Below are positions 54,273 to 62,677 of a stretch of DNA of 64,000 bases, in pieces. Source of the stretch: Echinicola pacifica DSM 19836 (GTDB taxonomy: Bacteria > Bacteroidota > Bacteroidia > Cytophagales > Cyclobacteriaceae); contig NZ_KB890756.1 in the NCBI RefSeq assembly GCF_000373245.1, positions 222,003 to 286,002 of the forward strand, written 5' to 3'. Position numbers and translations under genes: made by a program. How positions within the stretch are numbered: position 1 is the stretch's first letter; every line of letters starts with the position of its first letter. Below the pieces are notes generated by a model. It was given only the letters and a program-made list of their open reading frames with translations. It was not told the origin of the DNA and did not search any database.

Positions 54273-55496
54273 GTGAATATCTCCTATTTTATAGCTTCCC
54301 GGTACTTCAAAAGCAAGAAAAAGCGAAACTTCATCGCTATCCTTTCGCGGATAGCGATGGTAGGCGTGGCCGTGGGCACCATGGCCCTGGTCATCGTTTT
54401 GTCTGTATTCAACGGACTCGAGGACCTGGTACGTGGAATCTACGCCTCCTTCGATGCCGAGCTTAAGATCGAAACTGTCAAAGGAAAATCCTTTGAGGTA
54501 TCTGGGGAATTTCTGGACAGCCTCAGGGCCATAGAGGGGGTGGAGCAGGTGACCGAGGTCATCGAAGACAATGCCCTGCTGCGCTATGGAGAAGAGCAGA
54601 TGGTCATCACCATGAAGGGGGTTAGCGATAGCTTTTTGGACAAGGAGCGCTTCGCTCAAGGGCATTTCTCCGGCGAACTGGATCTCGGTACGCCCGAAAA
54701 TCCCAGCGCCATATTGGGGAGAGGGGTCGCCTTTATGCTAGGTGTGAATCCAGACAATGAATTCGACAACCTCCGCATGTACTATCCCAAGGCGCCTAGA
54801 GCAGGCAGCCTGGACCCACGTAATATGTATAATTCTGCCCGACTGGATGTATCCGGCTTCTATAGTGTGGATAAGAGTTTTGATGATAACTATGTCCTTG
54901 TCCCGCTGGACTTTGCTCAAAGCCTAATGGACTATGGGGTCAAAAGAACCTCGCTGGAGATCAAATCGACGGCCAATCAGAGCACGGCCGCGGTGCAGTC
55001 CAGGCTTCAGGGACTGCTAGGTGATCGATTTTCTGTCAAAAACACCGATGAACAGCATGCGGGCATGCTTCGGGCTATTCGGGTCGAAAAGCTATTTGTC
55101 TTCATCACCCTTACCTTTATTTTGGCCTTGGCCTCTTTCAATATTTTCTTTAGTCTGAGCATGCTGGCGATCGAAAAAAAGAAGGACATCTCGGTGCTCA
55201 AAGCTATGGGAGCCAGCAATAGCCTGATCAAGTCCATCTATCTAAAACAAGGAATCATCATCGCCGCCACTGGTGCAGTCATAGGCTTGGTGCTGGGATT
55301 TGCAATCTGCTGGGTTCAGGAGAAATACGGCCTTATCAGCCTTGGAGTCTCCTCCTCCGTAGTGGACAGCTACCCCATCAAGATGATCTGGACGGACTTC
55401 TTATGGACCGCCATCAGCTTGGTATTCATCACCTTACTCGCCTCCTACAGGCCTGCGAGCATAGCCTCCCGGGTCAATACCATAGAGCATTTATAA
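54273..55496 (+). CDS. LolC/LolE-type ABC transporter permease
   Basis: Membrane protein of 407 residues with the FtsX/MacB-PCD layout: an N-terminal TM helix (MVGVAVGTMALVIVLSVF), a periplasmic domain, then three helices near 275-400 (ITLTFILALASFNIFFSLSM). LolC/E relatives extract lipoproteins for transport to the outer membrane. The start is GTG at 54273. It is co-directional with rbfA (27 bp). Confidence 0.87.
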   Translation: MNISYFIASRYFKSKKKRNFIAILSRIAMVGVAVGTMALVIVLSVFNGLEDLVRGIYASFDAELKIETVKGKSFEVSGEFLDSLRAIEGVEQVTEVIEDNALLRYGEEQMVITMKGVSDSFLDKERFAQGHFSGELDLGTPENPSAILGRGVAFMLGVNPDNEFDNLRMYYPKAPRAGSLDPRNMYNSARLDVSGFYSVDKSFDDNYVLVPLDFAQSLMDYGVKRTSLEIKSTANQSTAAVQSRLQGLLGDRFSVKNTDEQHAGMLRAIRVEKLFVFITLTFILALASFNIFFSLSMLAIEKKKDISVLKAMGASNSLIKSIYLKQGIIIAATGAVIGLVLGFAICWVQEKYGLISLGVSSSVVDSYPIKMIWTDFLWTAISLVFITLLASYRPASIASRVNTIEHL

Positions 55497-55942
55497 GCCT
55501 TTCCCCGCCATACTATCCGGTAAATTTGACTGCTTGAGGAAGCGAATTAAAGGCAGTGAGATCTGCCCACGGCATTAAGCCAGGCGATGCAGGTATGGCC
55601 TAGGGCTAGGAATCCCTACAGGTGGCTGAGAGACTACCTCTACTGGGTTTTCGGCCTCTATTTTAGGCGGCTGCCTGGCGACAAACCACCCCAAAGTAAG
55701 GCTGGAATCACCGGTATTTGCTAAGGCACTTCTGGACAGCCAACTATAAATGGGGAGCAAGCTTTTCCTAGAAATCCGCCAAAACAATACTTCAATAAAT
55801 TAAAATGCAACTGGTATAAATACCGTTATTTCACGTCTTTTTTCTATTATAAGTTGAAATAATTATTTACTTTGCAAGCTAGTATAAATTAAAATTTCCA
55901 CTTGAACTTGGGATTTTAAGTGGTGAATTTGACCCTTGAACT
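55497..55942 (+). other. Intergenic region before the SNF2 helicase gene
   Basis: 446 bp. The second half is AT-rich (55790-55900) and likely holds the helicase promoter; TACTTTG near 55867 is a weak -7 candidate. A 70-residue minus frame here has no homology I can see. Confidence 0.4.
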
Positions 55943-58882
55943 ATGAAAGTTTCTCCTGACGAATCGTTTGAAATCATTTATTCACTTTTCAGCCATGAAT
56001 ATTTAGGGATATTGTTTGAGTCCTTTGTTATTCAGCATGATGAAAAAGGAAGGCTATCCTATGCCCACCAGAATATAGCCACTCAGAACGCCCGTGAATT
56101 TGCTTCTGGGCTTGACGAGGAGGACTATGAGCTCATCAAGCTGATGGATAGCATGCAGCACGATTCTATCATCAAGAAGTTCAACACCAAAAAACTCAAG
56201 CCTAAGGAGTTTTTGACCAAGGTATTTGAGACGAATAGCGAGACCTCCGCTAATAAGGAAATCCGCCGCCTGATCGAGATAAGGCTGGAAGGCATCCGTG
56301 CCAAAATCCTAAATAAGGTAAAAGGCAAGAGGCTTTTTGAAATGGGGAATGATGGCAACCCCATCTGGAAGGAAATCAATGTGCTTCCCAAGAAAGCCAC
56401 CGTCTTATTTCACTTCCGTAGAAATGAAGAAAACACACATTATTTCCCTACCATCAAGTATGAGGGAGAAAAACTGGATTGGCAATACCAGGGGGGCTAT
56501 CTTCTCTGTGACGAGCCCGCATGGCTAGTCGTCAATAGCTGCTTATATAACTTTGAAAAAGGGGTGGATGGCAAGAAATTAAAGCCATTCCTGAATAAGA
56601 AATTCATCGTGATCCCCAAGAATGTCGAGCAATCCTATTACCAAAAATTCATCACCCAGCTGGTCGCCTCCTTTGATGTCTATGCTAAGGGTTTTGATAT
56701 CCGGGTGCAGCGCAGCCAGCCTGAGCCCCTGCTGAGCCTGAGTGATCTCCCCGGAAATCCCGCTAAGACGGACCTCTTTGGTCAGGAAAATGGATCTGAG
56801 GCGGAGGACAAAATAGTTTTTGACCTTAAATTCCAATATGGTGATTACGCCTTTCGCAGTGAAGAAAGCAGGGCAAATAATGTTGAGCTAGAACAAAAAG
56901 GAGACAACTATATCTTCCATAAGGTCATTCGTGACCTGGAAAGAGAAAAAACCTATGGTGACTATCTCAAAGACCTGGGGCTCCCGGTGAAAGCCTCCCG
57001 CTTTTCGCTAAGCAAAGCCAAGGCCTTTGATTGGTTAAACTGCCATCGTACAGACCTGGAAGAGAAAGGGGTAAAAATTCTGCAAAACCAAAGTGGTAAG
57101 GGCAAGCAATACTTCATTGGGAATGCCTCCATCAAGGTGGATATCAAGGAAAATATTGATTGGTTTGATGTCAAGGCGGTGATTACCTTCGGGGAATACG
57201 AAGTAAGCTTTTCCGAATTGAGGAAACTTATGGTCAAAGGCAAGCCGGAATTCCAACTTCCTAATGGGCAGACTGCGGTAATTCCTGATAGTTGGTTTGT
57301 AAGCTATTCAGAGATCTTCTCTTTTCTGGAAAATGGCGAAGAGAAAGGGAGTCATATGACCTTGAAGAAGCATCATATTGCGCTAGCGCAAGAGCTTCAG
57401 AAGGATAATCTGATCAACTTAACCCTGAGCCGCAAGCTACAGAAGCTCCAAAACTTCTCTGAAATGGAGTCATATGAGCTCCCGGAAACCTTCAAGGGCA
57501 CCCTAAGACCCTACCAAAAGGCGGGATACGATTGGCTGCGATTTCTTAATGAATACCGCTTTGGAGGTTGTCTGGCGGATGATATGGGTTTAGGTAAAAC
57601 CGTACAGACCTTAGCCATGCTATCCTTGGAAAAAGAAAACACAGAAGGGGCTACCTCGCTATTGGTGATGCCCACTTCTCTGATATACAACTGGGAAGTA
57701 GAAGCCAAGAAATTTAACCCTAAACTAAAAATATTAGTTTATACGGGATCCCACAGGGTCAAAAACAGCGCGCTATTTGCCAAATACGACCTGGTATTGA
57801 CCTCTTATGGCATCGTGCGATTGGATATAGACATCCTAAAAGCATTCTTTTTTAACTATATAATTCTCGATGAATCCCAGGCGATCAAAAACCCAGGCAG
57901 TAATATCGCTAAAGCGGTATGCCAGCTGACGAGCAAGCATCGGCTGATCCTCACGGGTACGCCGGTAGAAAATGGCACGATGGACCTTTGGTCCCAGATG
58001 AACTTCATCAATCCCGGCTTATTGGGAACACAAGGGAGCTTCAAAAAGCAGTTTTTGCAGCCCATAGAGAAGAAGAATGACCTGGACAAAGCCGCCAAAT
58101 TGCACGCGATGATCAAGCCTTTCATCCTGCGAAGGCTAAAAACCCAGGTGGCCACTGATCTCCCTGAAAAAGTCATAAATATCAAATATTCCAATATGAC
58201 GGAGGAGCAGGAAAAGGCCTATAATGAAGTGAAGGAATACTACCGCGATAAGATCGTGGAGGAGATGAATACTCCTGGGATGAAGCGGCAGACGTTTACC
58301 CTGCTCAGGGGACTTACCCAGCTTCGCCAAATCGCCAACCATCCACGCCTCACCGACCCGCAATATACGGGAGACTCCGGCAAGATGGAAGATATCACTC
58401 ATATGCTCGACTCCACAGCGCGAGAAGGCCATAAGGTGCTCGTATTTAGCCAATTTGTAAAGCATCTGGCCATCATAAAGGAGCATCTGGATGAAGAAAA
58501 AATCGCTTACACCTATCTGGACGGAACCACCAAGGACCGGCAGGCACAGGTGAATGAATTTCAGGACAATGATAAAGTAAAAATCTTCCTTATATCGCTC
58601 AAGGCCGGTGGCGTAGGGCTAAACCTCACCAAAGCCGAATATGTATTCCTACTCGATCCGTGGTGGAATCCTGCCGTGGAAGCTCAGGCTATCGATAGGG
58701 CACATAGGATCGGTCAGGAGAATAAGGTAATTATCTATAAATTCATCACCCACAATACCGTGGAAGAAAAAATAATGGCCTTGCAGGAGCGAAAAATGGC
58801 CCTCGCAGACGAGCTGATTAGTACCGAGGAAAGCTTCATGAAACGTCTTAACCAAGATGATATCAAAGCCTTGCTGACCTAA
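55943..58882 (+). CDS. SNF2-family DNA helicase / ATPase
   Basis: 979 residues. Residues 1 to about 500 form an N-terminal region without a domain I recognise; the SNF2 core follows: Walker A DDMGLGKT (546-553), DESQ motif II (D643), LILTGTPVENGTMDLWSQMN, and motif VI QAIDRAHRIGQ. Such single-chain helicases are widespread in Bacteroidota and not part of a defence locus here: neighbours are a permease and purU. Confidence 0.93.
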   Translation: MKVSPDESFEIIYSLFSHEYLGILFESFVIQHDEKGRLSYAHQNIATQNAREFASGLDEEDYELIKLMDSMQHDSIIKKFNTKKLKPKEFLTKVFETNSETSANKEIRRLIEIRLEGIRAKILNKVKGKRLFEMGNDGNPIWKEINVLPKKATVLFHFRRNEENTHYFPTIKYEGEKLDWQYQGGYLLCDEPAWLVVNSCLYNFEKGVDGKKLKPFLNKKFIVIPKNVEQSYYQKFITQLVASFDVYAKGFDIRVQRSQPEPLLSLSDLPGNPAKTDLFGQENGSEAEDKIVFDLKFQYGDYAFRSEESRANNVELEQKGDNYIFHKVIRDLEREKTYGDYLKDLGLPVKASRFSLSKAKAFDWLNCHRTDLEEKGVKILQNQSGKGKQYFIGNASIKVDIKENIDWFDVKAVITFGEYEVSFSELRKLMVKGKPEFQLPNGQTAVIPDSWFVSYSEIFSFLENGEEKGSHMTLKKHHIALAQELQKDNLINLTLSRKLQKLQNFSEMESYELPETFKGTLRPYQKAGYDWLRFLNEYRFGGCLADDMGLGKTVQTLAMLSLEKENTEGATSLLVMPTSLIYNWEVEAKKFNPKLKILVYTGSHRVKNSALFAKYDLVLTSYGIVRLDIDILKAFFFNYIILDESQAIKNPGSNIAKAVCQLTSKHRLILTGTPVENGTMDLWSQMNFINPGLLGTQGSFKKQFLQPIEKKNDLDKAAKLHAMIKPFILRRLKTQVATDLPEKVINIKYSNMTEEQEKAYNEVKEYYRDKIVEEMNTPGMKRQTFTLLRGLTQLRQIANHPRLTDPQYTGDSGKMEDITHMLDSTAREGHKVLVFSQFVKHLAIIKEHLDEEKIAYTYLDGTTKDRQAQVNEFQDNDKVKIFLISLKAGGVGLNLTKAEYVFLLDPWWNPAVEAQAIDRAHRIGQENKVIIYKFITHNTVEEKIMALQERKMALADELISTEESFMKRLNQDDIKALLT

Positions 58883-58886
58883 AAAC

Positions 58887-58913
58887 TGTCAGGGAATCAT
58901 ATTATTCCTGACA
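58887..58913 (+). terminator. Hairpin after the helicase gene
   Basis: Imperfect stem TGTCAGG(G)AAT / ATTCCTGACA directly after the stop codon. There is no T run, so termination is only possible. Confidence 0.45.
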
Positions 58914-59270
58914 AATAAGCAAGCGCTATTAGCGAAAAATTGGGGATAAAGTAAGCTGGCATTTTCTACTTACTCTTTCGCTACGGCGAGCATGATGCGA
59001 ATTATAAAAAGAGAAAAGCTGCGATCCGACCGAGGTAAAGCCTCCTAAAAATCCGTGATATGGGCTTTTTACTTAAGAAAACTAGAAGAACCAGGGCCTC
59101 CAGCTGGTCAGCCAGTGGGGCCTTTCTATTGGGCTGATCATCAGTTCCTGCATAAAGAAACATTTTATCCTTATTTTTTAAGGAAATACTGGTATTTTTA
59201 GCCGCTCGAAGAAACAAAGAAATAGCTTTGAGTGGCTAAAACATCCAAACAACCAATTTTTATTAATAAC
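58914..59270 (+). other. Intergenic region before purU
   Basis: About 360 bp with no gene I can support. A 71-residue minus frame has no recognisable content. The purU leader is AT-rich from 59165. Confidence 0.4.
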
Positions 59271-60125
59271 ATGGATTCTGCAATTCTTATCATCCAATGC
59301 AAAGATCAAAAGGGAATAGTCGCTGCGGTCAGTCAGTTTCTATATTTTCACAATGGCAATGTGCTGGAAGTGGACCAATATATTGACAGTGAAACGGGGG
59401 ATTTCTTTATGCGAGCGAAGTGGGAATTGGCTAGTTTTGCAATACAGAAGCAGGACATCCATCGAATATTCGGCGAGACGGTGGGCAGTAAGTTTGAGAT
59501 GAACTTCACCCTTCACTTCAATGAGCCACATCCAAGGATGGCCATATTTGTATCTAAGCTATCGCATTGTTTATTTGATATATTGTCGCGGTATTTTTCG
59601 GGGCAATTCCAAGTAGAAATCCCATTAGTACTATCCAATCACGAAAACCTCCAGCCAGTGGTCGAGGCATTTGGAATTCCCTTCCATTATTTCCCCATTA
59701 CCAAAGACAATAAGCAGGAGCAAGAGCAGCGCCAGCTTGCGCTATTAGAGGAGCATAAGGTTGATTTTGTGGTATTAGCGCGGTATATGCAGATCCTGAG
59801 TCCGACCTTCATCAGTGCTTATCCACATAAAATCATCAATATTCACCATAGTTTCCTGCCGGCATTTGTGGGAGCCAAACCTTATCATGCTGCACATAAA
59901 AGGGGGGTGAAAATCATTGGGGCCACGGGTCACTATGTCACCGAGGAGCTGGACGCAGGGCCGATTATCGAGCAAGATATAGCCCGAGTAAAGCACCATA
60001 ATACGGTGGAGGAGCTGGTGCAAATCGGCCAAGATGTGGAAAAAGTGGTGCTTTCGAAAGCCATCAAATATCACCTGGCCAAAAAAGTAATGGTCATGGG
60101 AAACAAGACCATTATATTCAATTAG
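59271..60125 (+). CDS. purU: Formyltetrahydrofolate deformylase
   Basis: Hydrolyses 10-formyl-THF to formate and THF, supplying formate to PurT or balancing one-carbon pools. From the ATG at 59271 it has 284 residues; a GTG at 59232 would add 13 unlikely ones. N-terminal ACT domain (1-80), then the formyl transferase fold with INIHHSFLPAFVGAKPYHAA (190-209) and D228 in ELDAGPII. Length and motifs match PurU. Confidence 0.95.
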   Translation: MDSAILIIQCKDQKGIVAAVSQFLYFHNGNVLEVDQYIDSETGDFFMRAKWELASFAIQKQDIHRIFGETVGSKFEMNFTLHFNEPHPRMAIFVSKLSHCLFDILSRYFSGQFQVEIPLVLSNHENLQPVVEAFGIPFHYFPITKDNKQEQEQRQLALLEEHKVDFVVLARYMQILSPTFISAYPHKIINIHHSFLPAFVGAKPYHAAHKRGVKIIGATGHYVTEELDAGPIIEQDIARVKHHNTVEELVQIGQDVEKVVLSKAIKYHLAKKVMVMGNKTIIFN

Positions 60126-60134
60126 CCCAAACGC

Positions 60135-60420
60135 TATCTTCGGCCCTTGGACACTTTGATCTCCAGCCCTTCAAGGAACTTGATCCGCAAGGCTCACATG
60201 TACTGGCTTCCCTGATCGGAATTGATTATCTCCGCTTGGCCGTATCAGGGCTAACTTCTTGGCGCACCTGCTTGCACCACTTGGTATTTTGACTGTTTGA
60301 TAGTTCCCATGAAAGGATCTTCCAGCGGCACACCTGCATGACCGCTGCCATATATTCTTCGATGGCCAGCTACACTAAGACCCAATCAATGAATTTGAGT
60401 GGGTAAGGGATACCGTTAGG
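60135..60420 (-). pseudogene. Decayed IS3-family transposase (orfB) remnant
   Basis: On the minus strand broken frames read KILSWELSNSQNTKWC (60274-60354, with YMAAVM before it) and, in another frame, EIINSDQGSQYM (around 60197-60229) then KFLEGLEIKVSKGR. These are parts of the DDE integrase core of IS150-type transposases, where the second Asp lies in NSDQGSQ. Several frameshifts and stops separate the pieces, so it is inactive. The rest of the IS3 element is not recognisable. Confidence 0.8.
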
Positions 60421-60499
60421 AGGTTCTATAATTCTTTTTGCTAAGACCACCGCCCTCAAACTCATCGATCCATAAAATCATTTCTTCTCTCTCCTCCAT
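60421..60499 (-). pseudogene. Possible transposase N-terminal fragment
   Basis: Minus-strand frame starting MEEREEMILWIDEFEGGGLS then KKNY resembles the N-terminal helix of IS66-type TnpA accessory proteins. It is short and ends in a stop, so the call is weak. Confidence 0.25.
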
Positions 60500-60869
60500 T
60501 TGCCTGCTTGTGTACACAAAACTATGGATTAGCTCAGTTTGTAGAAACTTGTATTGGGTGGGATGCTTACGTTAGCCTCTGACCAAACTTGCTGCAAGTG
60601 GTAGAGGATTTAATCTTCCGCATAAAAATCCACATTCTATCTTAAAAAACCTTCTAAAGAAGGCCTGAAGAAAGGAAACGTCTCTTGAATCGACTCAAAT
60701 GAATTCTGGAAAAACTAAGCCCGTGGCTGATTGCCCTTTCTGAAAAACCCCTGCCAAAAAACAATTACATCTTTCCTAATCGGTGCATTTTGATCGGATT
60801 ATCGGCCATACACTTTGGTGAAAATTGATTTCAATCCCCAAAATAAATAGCCACAGGTTAAAAAAATTC

Positions 60870-61030
60870 AGTGGTATACTTTATGCCGGAATGTCAGATA
60901 AAACCTGTTTATGCAAACAGGAAATAATACCAAATCGAAAACCTGTTTACTGGTATACTTTCCCCTGGAACCACTGGTAAACTTTGCTCTGGAATACTGG
61001 TATACTATGGAGTGGAATACTCATTATTGG
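60870..61030 (-). mobile_element. IS21-like element end with 23-bp repeats
   Basis: Four copies of a 23-bp sequence beginning AsTGGTAtACTT and ending (C)CGGAAT or TGGAAT: 60870-60892, 60949-60971, 60973-60995 and 60996-61018; the last three are nearly contiguous. Multiple terminal repeats with this arrangement are characteristic of IS21-family ends, where they bind IstA. The element would extend to lower coordinates, but no istA frame is left. Confidence 0.55.
60904..60921. repeat. Palindrome inside the IS21-like end
   Basis: CCTGTTT-ATG-CAAACAGG type inverted repeat between repeat copies 1 and 2; CCTGTTT recurs at 60942-60948. Confidence 0.5.
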
Positions 61031-61069
61031 CAAGCAAGGTAATCAAATTCGGCTTTTACAATGGGACAA

Positions 61070-61444
61070 TGATGGTGCTATGACTACTGCTGACTTCTCT
61101 TAGATGTTCACGATATCCAGAGATCTCCTCAGGTAAGAGCATATTCCTTCCCTCAATACCCACTGGATCTACCAACTATGCGCTTGTTGGTTTCCCACCT
61201 TGGGATGTCAGTAGGATATGCTACTTCATCCGGCCTGTCAAGCCTCAGTATCCAGATCTTGTACGTTGGTATCGGGGTTTACCGTTTTGCTTCCCTGTCC
61301 TCCGGGAGGGGCTTCACTCCATGCTTTACAGCATACGGGCTTGCGACTTGCTAATGCTTCGGAAAACTACTCCCGCACCTAAGGGACTTTCACCCTTTGG
61401 AATAATTAGGTATCTTAGGTACCAGATGCCCATGCCAGGCACAC
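61070..61444 (-). ncRNA. Group II intron 5' fragment (domain I region)
   Basis: Read on the minus strand from 61444 the sequence begins GTGTGCC, fitting the 5' GUGYG of group II introns, then has GGGTGAAAGTCCC (a domain I hallmark) and, near its other end, AGAAGTCAGCAGTAGTCATA, found just upstream of intron-encoded reverse transcriptases. No RT gene or domain V follows; the IS21-like repeats begin instead, so the intron is truncated. The 5' exon would start at 61445. Confidence 0.72.
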
Positions 61445-61605
61445 ATAATGTGTAAAAAATATGCTTGGCTGATGGAGAAGAGTTAAGGACAGTGCTTTCA
61501 ACGCGCACTATTTTTATTAAGCAAGCGTGTTGGTACTTGCATAGATTGATACTGATTTATTTTAAAACCCCTCACATTTCTTACACCAATGTTAGTCAGA
61601 ATGCT

Positions 61606-62487
61606 ATGACAACATCACTTAAATATATAATCGTATTTATTCTGACACTTTGGACTACCGAACTTTTAGCTAGTCCACAAATGCCAGACTATGTGATTTA
61701 TGGCAAAGATACAATTGCGACTTACCACCTTATTCTTGAACAATATTTACAACGACAAGACTCAGCAAATAGAGAACAACTTTATGGACTTGCATTTAGG
61801 GACGGGGCATCTTTTAATTGTTGGAGAGGTTATCAAGCAATTTATAAAATTGAGAACGACAGTTTATTCCTTGTTGACATTATAAATTGTGGTCAATTGG
61901 GAAATGAAAAAATTGATAAGGCTCAATCCTATGAAAAAATAAAATCCATTTTTGGGAACAAGTTAAAAAACGAAAAAGTTTTTTTTGATTGGTTTGACGG
62001 CTATGTAAATTTTCCTTTGACAAATAAAGTACTGAGGTGGGACGGAGTTTTTTACAAGATATTTGAGCGAGAAAAAGTTATCACTATTTCAAACGGACTT
62101 GTTGGTAGTAAGGAAGATTTTGACAACTATATTGACGACCCAAAAAGAATCGACAGACGAGATGGAAATAAGGTTTCTGACATCTTATTCAAAAAACTTA
62201 AAAAGACAAAATGGAAAAACAATAATGATTTTGACTGTGGTGACAAATATTTAGTGACAATAGACGAAAATGGAAATGTATCAAAAGTTAGAATGCTTCA
62301 TACTGACGAAGAAATTGAAAAATATTATGAGAAAGAAGAGTTTACTTTTTGTATTAGCAAAATGTTCAATTCTTTGAAAGACTTAAAATTTGACATAATT
62401 AAAGACAAGGGAATACCAATATCTGAAGACATTTATATTGAAACGTGGATTGAGGATAACGGAAAAATCAAAAACTGGACCTATTAA
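61606..62487 (+). CDS. AT-rich orphan protein, exported
   Basis: 293 residues from the ATG at 61606, which begins a signal peptide (MTTSLKYIIVFILTLWTTEL, cleavage near LLAS). The frame is open from 61465, but that part overlaps the intron border and looks non-coding. I recognise no domain; the C-terminal part has DKYLVTIDENGNVSKVRML and ETWIEDNGKIKNWTY, resembling TonB-C-like or energy-transducer tails only loosely. Codon use is far more AT-rich than all neighbours, a sign of recent transfer. Confidence 0.7.
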   Translation: MTTSLKYIIVFILTLWTTELLASPQMPDYVIYGKDTIATYHLILEQYLQRQDSANREQLYGLAFRDGASFNCWRGYQAIYKIENDSLFLVDIINCGQLGNEKIDKAQSYEKIKSIFGNKLKNEKVFFDWFDGYVNFPLTNKVLRWDGVFYKIFEREKVITISNGLVGSKEDFDNYIDDPKRIDRRDGNKVSDILFKKLKKTKWKNNNDFDCGDKYLVTIDENGNVSKVRMLHTDEEIEKYYEKEEFTFCISKMFNSLKDLKFDIIKDKGIPISEDIYIETWIEDNGKIKNWTY

Positions 62488-62677
62488 AAGCATTACCGAT
62501 AAAATCGGTCTGGCAAAATAGCAGCTGAAGTGCATCTATGTAACATTTGTGCAAGGTTCAAAGGCGGTAGTTCTATTAAACTTTTGTGCTAAAATCCGCC
62601 AAATCGCCAAGCCAAAAAACGTTATCTGCAAGCATGACTTAAAACTAAATAAATTACTAACCAATAAATTTTTAATT
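62488..62677 (+). other. Spacer between orphan gene and tyrosinase gene
   Basis: 190 bp with a weak hairpin ACCGAT-AAA-ATCGGT (62495-62509) after the orphan stop, then ATCGCCAAGCC and AACGTTATCTGCAAGCATGAC at about 62594-62638, a cassette-like border. The tyrosinase promoter should lie at 62630-62670. Confidence 0.4.

Noticed and set aside
55575-55787. 70-residue minus-strand frame before the helicase gene
   Set aside because: Proline-rich, no signal, no family resemblance, and lies in the presumed leader; not enough support.
55943-58882. SNF2 helicase as part of an anti-phage system
   Set aside because: The neighbours are a lipoprotein-type permease and purU, with no nuclease, methylase or other defence partner, so a defence role is not supported.
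59002-59217. 71-residue minus-strand frame between helicase and purU
   Set aside because: No recognisable domain or start context; probably chance in a short gap.
60870-61018. Direct repeats that could look like a CRISPR array
   Set aside because: Three of the repeats are nearly contiguous with no spacers of regular length, and no cas genes are present; an IS end explains them better.
61465-61605. Upstream extension of the orphan gene frame
   Set aside because: It runs from the intron border and lacks protein-like character; the ATG at 61606 starts a clear signal peptide.
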